DNA from: Pseudomonadota bacterium
Lineage (GTDB): Bacteria > Pseudomonadota > Alphaproteobacteria > Rhodobacterales > Rhodobacteraceae
Reading direction: 5' to 3'
NCBI GenBank assembly: GCA_020161615.1
Contig: JAIUPD010000012.1
Location: 105,956-169,955 of the forward strand
DNA length: 64,000 bases
The notes under the pieces are model-generated. The model saw only the letters and a program-made list of their open reading frames with translations. It was not told the origin of the DNA and searched no databases. Position 1 is the stretch's first letter, and every line of letters starts with the position of its first letter. The position numbers and the translations under genes were made by a program. Positions 27,990 through 36,623 of the stretch are shown here, piece by piece.

Positions 27990-29774
27990 TCAGGCCTTGA
28001 ACTGCAGCGCATGCAACCTGGCATAGGCCCCGTCGCGGGCCAGCAGCGTTTCGTGATCGCCCTCCTCGACGACTTGGCCCGCCTCCATCACCACGATCTT
28101 GTCGGCGTGGCGGATGGTGGAAAGCCGGTGGGCGATGACCAGCGTCGTCCGCCCGGCGCTGAGCCTGTCCAGCGCCTCCTGCACCAGCGCCTCGGACCGC
28201 GCGTCCAGCGCCGAGGTCGCTTCGTCCAGCAGGAGGATCGGCGATTCCCTGAGCAGCGCCCGGGCGATGGCCACCCGCTGCCGCTGCCCGCCCGACAGCG
28301 CCGAGCCGCGCGGTCCGACACGGGTGTCGAGCCCCTCGGTCAGCGAGGGCAGGAATTCGTCCACATGCGCCGCGGCGACGGCCTGCGGCAGGCGGGCCTC
28401 GGCCCCTGCCGGTGCGCCCATCAGCACGTTGTCCCTGAGCGTCTCGTCAAAAAGGGCGCTGTCCTGGGCCACGACGCTGAAGAGGTCGCGCAACCCGCGC
28501 AGATCCATGCGGGCTATATCCTCGCCGCCGATCAGCACCTGGCCCGATTGCGGATCGGCAAGGCGCGTCAGCAGGGTGAAGACCGTCGATTTCCCGGCGC
28601 CCGAGGGGCCGACCAGCGCGGTGGTCTTGCCGGCTTCGGCGGTGAAGGAGAGGGCGCGCAGCACCGGATCGCCGTCATAGGCGAAGGTCACGCCCTCGAA
28701 ACGGATGGTCTCGGTTCCCCGGACGGGCAGGGGGGCGAGCGGGCCCTGCGGCTGGGCGATGCGGGGCTTTTCGTCCAGAAGGCGGTGGATGCGGTCGAGC
28801 GAGGCCAGCACATTCTGCCAGGCGCCCGACATGGTGCCGAGGCGGCGCAGCGGCTCGAACAGAAGGGCGATGGCGGCAACGAAGGTCATGAATTCGCCGA
28901 CCGTGCGGTCCCCGGCGACGATCTGCGCCCCGGCGAAGGTCAGGACCAGCGTGAAGCCCAGCGCCGCCACCAGATCCGACATCGAGCCCATCGCCGCCTG
29001 ACCCGCCGCGACCCGCACCCGGGCCTTGACGAAGCGCGACAGGACGCGCGACAGCCGGTCGCCCTCGCTGGTCTCGATGCCGGTGCGCTGGATGGTCTGG
29101 ACGCCGTGGAAGATCTCGTCGAGCCGGGTCGAGGCCGCAGCCGAGGCGTCGCGCGCCCGCACCCCCATGTCGCGCACCACCCGCTGCAGGAAGCCCGCCG
29201 GAAGCACCAGAAGCGGCACGCCGACCAGCGCCACCAGCGTCCAGACCCAGTCGGTCCAGAGCGCCACGCCGAGGAGCGCCACGATCGACACCGCATCGCG
29301 GGCGACACCGGGCAGGATCCGCTCGAAGACCGCGTTGAGCTCGGCCGTGTCGCCGCGGACCCGGTCGATCAGATGGCCCGGCGGATGGGTGTGGTGGAAG
29401 GATTGGTCGAGGCCCATCAGATGCAGGGTCAACTGACGCTGCAGGCCCGCGCCGACCTTCTCGGCCACATGGGCCATGATCGTGCGGTAGACGAGCGAGG
29501 TGGTGGCGCGCAGCACGAAAGTGGCGCCGAAACCCAGCGCGATCCATTTCACCAGATCGCCGCGGCCGGCGACCAGCACCTGGTCGAACATCGGCTTCAG
29601 CAGCGCCGAGAGCGCCCCGGCCATGGCGCCGTCGATCGCCATGCAGAGGATGGCCACGGACATGAGGGGCATCCAGCGCCGAACATGGTTGGCCCAGAAC
29701 CAGCGGGCCAGCCGGCGGTCATGCGCGCGGCTGCGGGGCGGCTCGGCAGGGATCGGATCGGGGGAGGCGGTCAT
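27990..29774 (-). CDS. MsbA-type ABC exporter (fused permease and ATPase)
   Basis: 594 residues from ATG 29774; a TTG six codons earlier would be an alternative start. N-terminal six-helix ABC exporter domain (~35-330), then a nucleotide-binding domain with Walker A VGPSGAGKST, Q-loop VVAQDSALFDE, signature ALSGGQRQRVAIARALL, Walker B ILLLDEATSALD and H-loop VIAHRLSTIRHAD. All ATPase residues are intact. The layout is that of MsbA/lipid and drug exporters, working as a homodimer in the inner membrane. No lipopolysaccharide genes flank it, so the substrate is open. It lies downstream of the pentapeptide-repeat gene on the same strand. Confidence 0.93.
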   Translation of the reverse strand: MTASPDPIPAEPPRSRAHDRRLARWFWANHVRRWMPLMSVAILCMAIDGAMAGALSALLKPMFDQVLVAGRGDLVKWIALGFGATFVLRATTSLVYRTIMAHVAEKVGAGLQRQLTLHLMGLDQSFHHTHPPGHLIDRVRGDTAELNAVFERILPGVARDAVSIVALLGVALWTDWVWTLVALVGVPLLVLPAGFLQRVVRDMGVRARDASAAASTRLDEIFHGVQTIQRTGIETSEGDRLSRVLSRFVKARVRVAAGQAAMGSMSDLVAALGFTLVLTFAGAQIVAGDRTVGEFMTFVAAIALLFEPLRRLGTMSGAWQNVLASLDRIHRLLDEKPRIAQPQGPLAPLPVRGTETIRFEGVTFAYDGDPVLRALSFTAEAGKTTALVGPSGAGKSTVFTLLTRLADPQSGQVLIGGEDIARMDLRGLRDLFSVVAQDSALFDETLRDNVLMGAPAGAEARLPQAVAAAHVDEFLPSLTEGLDTRVGPRGSALSGGQRQRVAIARALLRESPILLLDEATSALDARSEALVQEALDRLSAGRTTLVIAHRLSTIRHADKIVVMEAGQVVEEGDHETLLARDGAYARLHALQFKA

Positions 29775-29951
29775 GACGGGCCGGTCTTGCAAGGGCTCGC
29801 GGCTCTATAGCGCGGAACGGCGGCGGGGGAAACCTCGGGTTTCGGACACGGCCCCGGCGGGGGTGTCCCATGCGTGGGACGTTTTGGGGGGGTGAGGGAT
29901 TACAGGGGGTTAGCGGGGGGTGTTAAGGGTTTGGTAGGAGTGTCCCAGGGG

Positions 29952-31910
29952 TCATGGGGGTGGCGGAGGGGTGTAGCTGGCGGGGTCGGCGCGCCATTTG
30001 GCGAGTTCGGAGTCGTAGGTGGGGCCACCGTCCTTGGCTTGCTGCGGCAGCGCCCAGTCCGGCCAATGCCGGGGGCGGGTCAGCGTGTCGGGAAGGATGA
30101 CGCTGCGGTCGCCGAAACTGGCGTCGACCTGTTCCTGGGAAATCTTGACGCTTGACCAATCGACCGACTGGAGCCCCACCCCCTGAAAGATCGCATGTTT
30201 CAGGTTGGTACGGTCGCTCATCCGCGCCTCGCTAAGATACACGCCCGCTAATCGCGCCCGCCAGAAGGACGTGCCCTCGAGCCGGGCGTCGCAAAGGTTC
30301 GCGCCGTCCAGACGGCTCCTTTCGAGGTTTGCCCACCGCATCCGCGCGAAGGCGAAGTCGGTGTTCTCCAGCCGCGCGTGGGTGAGGTTCGCCCCCTCCA
30401 TGTGCGCCCCCCAGAGGGTCGCCCCCTCCAGCTGCGCCCGCGTGAGGTCCGCCCCTTCAATCCGCGCGTGTCCGAGTTCCGCCCCCTCCATCCGCGCTTC
30501 CACGAGGTTCGCCCCCTCCATCCGCGCCTGCGAGAGGTTCGACCCTTCCATCCTTGCGCCTGTGACGATTGTGCCCTGCATCCAGGCCTCCCCCAGGGAT
30601 GCGCTTTGCATCCGCGCCTGCCAGAGGATAGCGCCCTCCAACCGCGCCCGCGTGAAGATCGCGCCCTCCATCCGCGCACCATCGAAACGGGAGAACGAAA
30701 GGCTGCCCTCGGTGAGGTCTGCGCGTTGGAGATTGGTCTTGCGCAGGTCCAGCCGATATCCGGCGTAGGCGCGGACGGCCTCTGTCCAGTCCTCCAGGTC
30801 GGCTCTGAATGCCTCCAGTTCACGGAAAGACAGCGGTGCGTCGCCGGGTACGTCGGGCAGCGCGGGGCAGGGGGTGTCGGTAGGATGGCTGGCCCGCGCA
30901 TCGGGCGGGTCAGGCCAGGCTGCCTCGACCCGGATCTGGGCCGGGGTGCGGCGGCCGATGACCTTCAAGGCCAAGGCTATGTCCTCGCGGGGCGGTTTGA
31001 GCGACTGAGCCCATTGGTAGAGGGGCGAGTCAAAGAAGAAATCCTTCAGACGCTGCTCACGGCGTCGGAGATGCCACCAGCGCTCTTCCTCGGTCGGGTC
31101 GTCCTTGAGTGGTTCCCAGTCGCCGAAGGGGTGATCCTTCGCCGTGCGGGCAGGGGCGTTCTCGCGGATATAGGCGCAAAGGATTTCCATGACTCGCACA
31201 TGGTCGCGGCCTTTGTCATGGGTGGTGCTGTCCTGCGCGATGCGTTCGAGGGAGAGGATGGCGCCGATGCGGACTTCGAGGTTGGGGACGGTTTCGGAGA
31301 AGGCCTGCCAGTCTCCCTTGTCGATTACCAGTTCATTTGGGGCCAGATGGATGCTTTCGTCGCGCCATTCGATCTCGGTACGGTCCTCCGGCGGGCCGAT
31401 GTCTCGATCATCAAAGAGCGGATCGCCGGGCGGTGTGTAACGGATCACGACAGGACGCCCGATCCGGTCCACTTTCTTCTCCGCCCCCAGCTGCTCGACC
31501 GCTTTCGAGATGCGGTCGGTCATGTGGCCCTCTTTCTGCCAGCGGACGGTCTGGTGCTTCAGGATCGTGCCCCAGATCAGGAACGGGGCGCCAAGGAGGG
31601 CGGCGATGAGTGAACCGGCGCCGAGGCTGATGCCTTCCGTCCGGTTTTCCATTGCATTGATGATCGTGTGGCGCAGCGTGGCGAAGGCAGCGATGATGGC
31701 CACAAGGAACAGAAGCGCGCCGAGGAGGATCAGAACGATCGCAAAGGCGTTCAGGCCTGCGCTCGGGAAAGGAAAGGTCGTCGGGGTCCGTTTCATCAGG
31801 ATCGGCAAGGCGGCCCAAAGCGTCGCGCAGATCAAAAGGAACGCCACAATGAGGAGCGACCAGAGCGGTAGAGTGATGGGCGTCAGAACGTCAGAGGCGG
31901 TGTCGGTCAT
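29952..31910 (-). CDS. Membrane-anchored pentapeptide-repeat protein
   Basis: 652 residues from ATG 31910. Two or three N-terminal membrane helices (LWSLLIVAFLLICATLWAAL; AIVLILLGALLFLVAIIAAF; SLIAALLGAPFLIWG) are followed by a soluble region with IGAILSLERIAQDS...RVMEILCAYIREN, a segment I recall from other Rhodobacterales pentapeptide proteins. From ~395 to ~575 about 35 pentapeptide repeats of the A(D/N)LxxA type form a right-handed quadrilateral beta helix (ARMEGANLVEARMEGAELGH, etc.). The repeats give a near-periodic DNA pattern. Such proteins may mimic DNA or act as membrane-linked scaffolds; no specific role is known. A short Pro-rich end follows. Confidence 0.88.
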   Translation of the reverse strand: MTDTASDVLTPITLPLWSLLIVAFLLICATLWAALPILMKRTPTTFPFPSAGLNAFAIVLILLGALLFLVAIIAAFATLRHTIINAMENRTEGISLGAGSLIAALLGAPFLIWGTILKHQTVRWQKEGHMTDRISKAVEQLGAEKKVDRIGRPVVIRYTPPGDPLFDDRDIGPPEDRTEIEWRDESIHLAPNELVIDKGDWQAFSETVPNLEVRIGAILSLERIAQDSTTHDKGRDHVRVMEILCAYIRENAPARTAKDHPFGDWEPLKDDPTEEERWWHLRRREQRLKDFFFDSPLYQWAQSLKPPREDIALALKVIGRRTPAQIRVEAAWPDPPDARASHPTDTPCPALPDVPGDAPLSFRELEAFRADLEDWTEAVRAYAGYRLDLRKTNLQRADLTEGSLSFSRFDGARMEGAIFTRARLEGAILWQARMQSASLGEAWMQGTIVTGARMEGSNLSQARMEGANLVEARMEGAELGHARIEGADLTRAQLEGATLWGAHMEGANLTHARLENTDFAFARMRWANLERSRLDGANLCDARLEGTSFWRARLAGVYLSEARMSDRTNLKHAIFQGVGLQSVDWSSVKISQEQVDASFGDRSVILPDTLTRPRHWPDWALPQQAKDGGPTYDSELAKWRADPASYTPPPPP

Positions 31911-32222
31911 CGGGTCTTTCACGCGCAAGGGACCGGGGAAGGATGGCGGTTCGGGGGGCGGTTGGGAAGGGGGTGGTGCGGGCGAACAGGCATCCGACGG
32001 GGCGGGGTCCTGGGGGTGGTGGGTTGGAAACCCACCCTACGGGGGAGGGGCTGGCGTGGTCTGGGCGAGCGCGCGTCCTGCGGGGCGCTGCGGGTGGGTA
32101 GCTTATGCGGTGACCGGGTTGGAAACCGGGGCAAAAGGGGCCGACCGCCCGATTGGCGGCGGCTTGCTCGTCTCCCGGGATTGGCCTAGACACGTCGCGA
32201 CGTTTTCTCGCAAAGGTGAGCC
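31911..32222. other. 312-base spacer upstream of proS
   Basis: Holds the divergent promoters of the pentapeptide gene and proS. No coding frame is supported. It contains a perfect hairpin related to a widespread repeat (32018-32036) and a second weaker GGTTGGAAACC stem near 32118. Confidence 0.5.
32012..32040. repeat. GTAGGGTGGG-type palindromic repeat
   Basis: On the minus strand GTAGGGTGGGTTTCCAACCC begins a near-perfect hairpin (arms GGTGGGTT/AACCCACC). The TAGGGTGGG...CCCACC form resembles a REP-like element dispersed in many unrelated bacterial genomes. Confidence 0.45.
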
Positions 32223-33563
32223 ATGCGCCTCAGCCGCTATTTCCTGCCCGTCCTCAAGGAAAACCCCTCGGAGGCGCAGATCGTCAGCCACCGGCTGATG
32301 CTGCGCGCGGGCATGATCCGCCAGCAGGCGGCGGGGATCTATTCCTGGCTACCCCTGGGCTACAAGGTGCTGAAACGCATCGAGCAGATCGTGCATGAAG
32401 AGCAGGTGCGCGCCGGCCACATCCCGCTGCTGATGCCGACGCTGCAGCCGGCGGATCTGTGGCGCGAATCCGGGCGCTATGACGCCTACGGCGCCGAGAT
32501 GCTTCGCATCAAGGACCGGCATGAGCGCGACATGCTCTATGGACCGACGAACGAGGAGATGATCACCGACATCTTCCGCAGCCATGTCGGCAGCTACAAG
32601 GATCTGCCGCTGACGCTGTATCACATCCAGTGGAAATTTCGCGACGAGGTGCGGCCGCGCTTCGGCGTGATGCGCGGGCGCGAGTTCCTGATGAAGGACG
32701 GCTACAATTTCGACATCGACAAGCCCTCGGCGCTGCATGCCTATAACCGGCATATGGTTTCGTATCTGCGGACCTACGAGCGGATGGGGCTGACGGCGAT
32801 CCCGATGCGGGCGGACAGCGGCCCGATTGGCGGCGACGACACGCATGAATTCCTGGTGCTGGCACAGACGGGCGAATCCGAGGTCTTCTACGACGACCGG
32901 GTGACGCAGCTGAAGCTGGGCGACCGGCAGGTCGATTACGACAATTGGGACGAGGTGGCCGGGGTCTGCAAGGAATTCACCACGCTCTATGCCCGCACCG
33001 ACGAGACCCATGACGAGGCCAAATTCGCCGAGATCCCCGAGGAGCACCGCAAGGTCGGCCGCGGCATCGAGGTGGGGCAGATCTTCTTCTTCGGCACCAA
33101 ATATTCAGAGCCGATGGGCGCGGTGGTGGTCAACGACAAGGGCGAGCGGGTGCCGGTGCAGATGGGCTCGCACGGGATCGGTGTCTCGCGTCTTCTGGGC
33201 GCGATCATCGAGGCCTCGCATGACGACAAGGGGATCATCTGGCCCGAGGGGGTGACGCCGTTCCATGCGGGGATCGTCAACCTCAAGCAGGGCGACGGGG
33301 CGGCGGATGCGGCTTGCGACGCGCTTTACAAGGCGCTGGTCGGGGCGGGGCTGGACCCGCTATACGACGACCGCAACGAGCGGGCGGGGGCCAAATTCGC
33401 GACGATGGATCTGATCGGGCTGCCCTGGCGGATCACCGTCGGGCCGCGCGGGCTGGAGAAGGGCGTGGTGGAACTCACCTCGCGCCGGACCGGCGAAAGC
33501 GAGGAGCTGGCGCCCGAAGCGGCGGTGGCGCGGCTGGTGGAGATCTACGCGGCCCATCGCTGA
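32223..33563 (+). CDS. proS: Prolyl-tRNA synthetase (short alphaproteobacterial type)
   Basis: 446 residues from ATG 32223 (AAAGGTGAGCC). Class II core: motif 2 in the [18 protein letters not shown] region and motif 3 in [15 protein letters not shown], then the anticodon-binding domain (ANKAGA-like [26 protein letters not shown]). The N-terminal [20 protein letters not shown] is standard. The editing insertion between motifs 2 and 3 is missing, as expected for the alphaproteobacterial short form. Charges tRNA-Pro. Stands alone; followed by a terminator and a dispersed element copy. Confidence 0.96.
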   Translation: MRLSRYFLPVLKENPSEAQIVSHRLMLRAGMIRQQAAGIYSWLPLGYKVLKRIEQIVHEEQVRAGHIPLLMPTLQPADLWRESGRYDAYGAEMLRIKDRHERDMLYGPTNEEMITDIFRSHVGSYKDLPLTLYHIQWKFRDEVRPRFGVMRGREFLMKDGYNFDIDKPSALHAYNRHMVSYLRTYERMGLTAIPMRADSGPIGGDDTHEFLVLAQTGESEVFYDDRVTQLKLGDRQVDYDNWDEVAGVCKEFTTLYARTDETHDEAKFAEIPEEHRKVGRGIEVGQIFFFGTKYSEPMGAVVVNDKGERVPVQMGSHGIGVSRLLGAIIEASHDDKGIIWPEGVTPFHAGIVNLKQGDGAADAACDALYKALVGAGLDPLYDDRNERAGAKFATMDLIGLPWRITVGPRGLEKGVVELTSRRTGESEELAPEAAVARLVEIYAAHR

Positions 33564-33615
33564 GCTGGGTACTTCTGGCGAGCGCCGGGGGGTTTTCCAC
33601 CCCCCGGACCCCCCG

Positions 33616-33664
33616 GAGGATATTTGAGGCGCAAAGAAGGGCGGGACTCACCGCCCTTTTTCTT
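33616..33664 (+). terminator. proS terminator with dispersed element core, copy B
   Basis: Core GAGGATATTTGAGGC (33616-33630) then GCAAAGAA, a GGGCGG-gactca-CCGCCC stem and TTTTTCTT. The CCCCCCGG arm lies just left. Clear intrinsic terminator on the plus strand. Confidence 0.85.
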
Positions 33665-34294
33665 GAGCTTTGGCCTCGATTGGGGGCGCGCGCGAAGGGC
33701 GAATTAAGGTTAATGCGGGAGGCGGCGGCCCCGGGAGGGGGCTTCAGGTCCAGAAGGTGCCTCGGCGATCAGGGGGGCGGGGTGTGCGCCTTGGTCGGGG
33801 AGGTGGGGCAGGGCGCCTGGCGCTGACGGGCGCAGGGCCGCGCGGTTCTTGCGGTGGGGCTCGCCGGAATGAGCCGTGGGGCCGCCCCGGTGCCCGCGGT
33901 TTGCCGGTGCCGGGTCCCGCCTTCGCGGAACCAGGGCGCCAGTCTAACGCTTCATGCTGGTATCGCCCGTCAACCCCCCCGGCAACCCGCAGGCCGATCA
34001 TCCCGCGACAGCGCACCACTTGCCGGGGCGGGGCCCGGCCTCGCCCCGGATCGAGACCGCGCCACGGTCGTACCCCCAGCAGCCGCACCTGCCCTTGAAC
34101 GCAATGCCCTGGGTAAGCTCTCCTTAACCCGCTTTCTTTGTTCTACAAATATCCTCGAGGGTCCGGGGGCAGACGGCCCCCCGGGGGTGGCCAGGGGCGC
34201 GGACATCGGGGCGGGGCGGAACCGGAAGCGTCCCTCGGGCGTTGGGGTCGAGGGAGCAGGCGGGAGGCGTCTGCCGGAATGAAAGGTCATAGTC
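33665..34294. other. 630-base spacer without a gene
   Basis: Several open frames exist but are Arg/Pro/Gly-rich and lack ribosome sites, so none is called. It contains TTAAGGTTAA near 33703, G-rich low-complexity stretches, and a second element copy (CTTTGTTCTACAAATATCC at 34135-34153 followed by a CCGGGGGC-agacg-GCCCCCCGG stem). Read on the opposite strand that copy is the inverse of the one at 33616. Confidence 0.5.
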
Positions 34295-34456
34295 ATGCTG
34301 AAGTGGATTCTCATCCTGCTTGCCGTTGCCGCCATCGCCGGTCTGCTGGGATTCGGCCGGATCTCGGGCGTGGCGCTGACCGGGGCCAAGGTCCTGATCG
34401 TGGTGGCGCTGATCATGTTCCTGCTTCTGCTTTTCGGCGTGGTCGCCATCGCCTGA
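34295..34456 (+). CDS. DUF1328 small membrane protein
   Basis: 53 residues from ATG 34295 to TGA 34456, weak AAAGG ribosome site. Two hydrophobic helices (WILILLAVAAIAGLLGF and GAKVLIVVALIMFLLLLFG) with the conserved linker GRISGVALTGAK identify the DUF1328/YtjA family, stress-associated inner-membrane proteins of unknown mechanism (family knowledge). Too small for routine frame lists but the match is clear. Stands alone downstream of the repeat-rich spacer. Confidence 0.88.
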   Translation: MLKWILILLAVAAIAGLLGFGRISGVALTGAKVLIVVALIMFLLLLFGVVAIA

Positions 34457-34612
34457 CCGGGGGCCTGTGGCTGCCACCCGGGGAGGCCCGGGGGCAGTGC
34501 ACGAATGCGCGAGGAGGCGCCCGGGCGGCGATTTGACCCGGCGGGCCGCGGTGACAGGCCACCCGGCCGCGGCTATAGATCGGGCGAAACCCCTGCCGTG
34601 AGCGCACTCCGC

Positions 34613-35566
34613 ATGCCTGTCCGCATCCTCGCCTCTCTGGTGGCCTTGCTGTTGGCCGTCCTGCTCTTCGCCGCGCCGCTGCAGGTCGGGGCACAGCAGC
34701 CGGCGCCGCAGGAGCGTGCAGAGCGGTTGGCCACCGCCTTTCTGGCCTGGGCCGAGGCCGCCGGGGCGCCGGGTGCCGAAATCGCCATTGCGCGCAACGG
34801 TGACCGGGTTCTCGCACGCGCGGCCGAGGGGCTGCCGGGGGCGCCGCGGGTCCTCGCCTCGCTGGGAAAGTCGGTGACCGCGCAATGCGTGGCGGGGCTG
34901 GTCGAGGCGCGGCGTCTGCGCTGGGACTCGACCCTCGGGCAGGTGCTGGGCTGGACCGGACCCGGCGCCGACATCACCGTCGCCTCCCTCGTTACTCAAT
35001 CGGCCGGGCTGCGCGACGACCGCACGCAGGAGGCGATGCCCCTCTGGCACGCGGGGGGCGGCGACTGGCGTCTGGTGGCGGGGTGGGGCCTGCGCCCCGG
35101 CCCGGCCGACTTTGCCTATAACAACGAGAATTATGCGCTGCTTGGCACGGTGATCGAACGCGTCACCGGGCAGGCCTATCAAACGGCCTGCGACGGGGTG
35201 CTGCCGGGCTCGACCATGGCACCGGGCACGGCGGTCTATGGGCCGCTCGGTGGCTGGCAGGCCAGCCTGGGCGATTACGCCGTCTTCCAGTCGCTGCTCT
35301 GGGGCAACCGCGCGCCCGAGGGACCGGTGGCGGAACTGGGCGGCGACGTGGTTTATGGGTTGGGGATGTATGGACGCCCCTCGGGCGAGGGCTGGATCTG
35401 GTGGCATCTGGGCGCGCTCTGCATGCCCGGCATCATCGAGGCGACCAGCTATGCGCTGGTCATGCGCGAGGGCTGGAGCGTGGCGGTGGCGATGGATTCC
35501 TGTCCCGATTACGATCAGCTGAGCGCACTCGACCGCACCCTCTGGGAGGCCTTCGGCCATGAATGA
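34613..35566 (+). CDS. Serine hydrolase of the beta-lactamase/DD-peptidase superfamily
   Basis: 317 residues from ATG 34613; GTG 34598 five codons upstream is an alternative start. A signal peptide (ILASLVALLLAVLLFAAPLQVGAQ) exports it to the periplasm. The three class C/esterase motifs are present: SLGK (Ser-x-x-Lys nucleophile, near residue 80), YNN (Tyr-x-Asn) and HLG in place of KTG. These support an active serine hydrolase, such as an esterase, D-aminopeptidase or beta-lactamase-like enzyme; sequence does not decide. It overlaps the next gene by eight bases, so the two are coupled. Confidence 0.85.
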   Translation: MPVRILASLVALLLAVLLFAAPLQVGAQQPAPQERAERLATAFLAWAEAAGAPGAEIAIARNGDRVLARAAEGLPGAPRVLASLGKSVTAQCVAGLVEARRLRWDSTLGQVLGWTGPGADITVASLVTQSAGLRDDRTQEAMPLWHAGGGDWRLVAGWGLRPGPADFAYNNENYALLGTVIERVTGQAYQTACDGVLPGSTMAPGTAVYGPLGGWQASLGDYAVFQSLLWGNRAPEGPVAELGGDVVYGLGMYGRPSGEGWIWWHLGALCMPGIIEATSYALVMREGWSVAVAMDSCPDYDQLSALDRTLWEAFGHE

Positions 35567-36467
35567 CACCGCCATCCCGCGCATCGATCTGGATGCGCTT
35601 TTTGCCGGCGACCCGGCGCAGGCGGCCGAGGTGCGGCGTGGCGCGGCCGAGGTCGGCTTTCTGGTGGTGACGGGCGGGCCGCTGCCCCCGGCGCGCGTGA
35701 CCTCGGTCATCGCCGCCTATCGGGCCTTCTTCGCGCTGCCCGAAGCCGAGAAGCGGCAGGTGGACATGGCTGCCACCGGGTCCAACCGGGGCTGGGGCGG
35801 GCCGCGTTCCGAACAGGTCGATCCGGCGGCGAACCCCGATTACAAGGAGGTCTTCGACATCGGCTTCGAGGTGCCGGGCTCATCCCTGCCGGTGCATGCG
35901 CCGAACCTCTGGCCCCTGCGTCCCGAGGGGTTCCGGGCGACGCTTGAAGACTATTACGCCGAGGCGAGGACGCTCGCCCTGCGGCTGCTGGGCGCCGTGG
36001 CCGAGGCAATCGGCGAGGATCCCGGTTTCTTTGCCGACAAATTCGCCCAGCCTATGGCGCTGTTGCGCGGCAATTACTACCCGCCGCGGCCGGACTGGGC
36101 GGGCGAGAAGGATTTCGGCATCGCCGCGCATACCGATTACGGTTGCCTGACGCTTCTGGCCAGCGACGGCGTGCCGGGGCTGGAGGTGCTGACGCGGGCC
36201 GGGGATTGGGTGCCGGTGCTGGCGCCGCCGGGATCCTTTGTCATCAATTTTGGCGAAATGCTCGAGATCTGGACCAGCGGGCGGGTTCGCGCGACGCCGC
36301 ATCGGGTGGTGGGGACGGGCGAGGAGCGGATTTCGGTGCCGCTCTTTTTCAACCCCGATCCGGGGACCAATGTGGCGCCCCCCGGCTCGGGCCAAGTAAT
36401 CCTTGCGGTTGAGCATCTGCAACAGCGCTTCGCGGAGACTTACGTGCATCTGCAAAAGAGGCGCTGA
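35559..36467 (+). CDS. Isopenicillin N synthase-family 2-oxoglutarate/Fe(II) oxygenase
   Basis: 302 residues from ATG 35559, inside the end of the hydrolase gene. The DIOX_N domain starts IPRIDLDALF; the iron triad is HTDYGCLTLL (His, Asp) and the distal His in VRATPHRVV, and Arg-x-Ser (ERISVPLFF) binds the 2-oxoacid. Most bacterial members are not penicillin makers but hydroxylases of small molecules. Cytosolic. Coupling to a beta-lactamase-fold hydrolase is intriguing but no peptide synthetase is nearby, so antibiotic synthesis is unlikely. Confidence 0.88.
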   Translation: MNDTAIPRIDLDALFAGDPAQAAEVRRGAAEVGFLVVTGGPLPPARVTSVIAAYRAFFALPEAEKRQVDMAATGSNRGWGGPRSEQVDPAANPDYKEVFDIGFEVPGSSLPVHAPNLWPLRPEGFRATLEDYYAEARTLALRLLGAVAEAIGEDPGFFADKFAQPMALLRGNYYPPRPDWAGEKDFGIAAHTDYGCLTLLASDGVPGLEVLTRAGDWVPVLAPPGSFVINFGEMLEIWTSGRVRATPHRVVGTGEERISVPLFFNPDPGTNVAPPGSGQVILAVEHLQQRFAETYVHLQKRR

Positions 36468-36623
36468 ACCGGCGCTGACCAGCGCGGCCGCGAAATTTGC
36501 GTGACGCGATGGGGATTTGGCCAGAACGTGCCTGAGCCGGACAGGCGGGGGGGCGGCTGTTGACGCGCTGGCGCGGGGGCGGTACGGGAATGGGCCGTGC
36601 CCCGATGGCCGACGCCGGAACCG

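Noticed and set aside
30300-30720. CRISPR or other tandem-repeat array
   Set aside because: The periodic DNA is explained by pentapeptide repeats in the coding sequence on the minus strand.
33665-34294. Protein genes in the 630-base spacer
   Set aside because: Overlapping frames in several directions with Arg/Pro/Gly bias and no ribosome sites; none is convincing.
34613-36467. Beta-lactam biosynthesis cluster
   Set aside because: No non-ribosomal peptide synthetase or transferase nearby; both families are broad, so only the coupling is reported.
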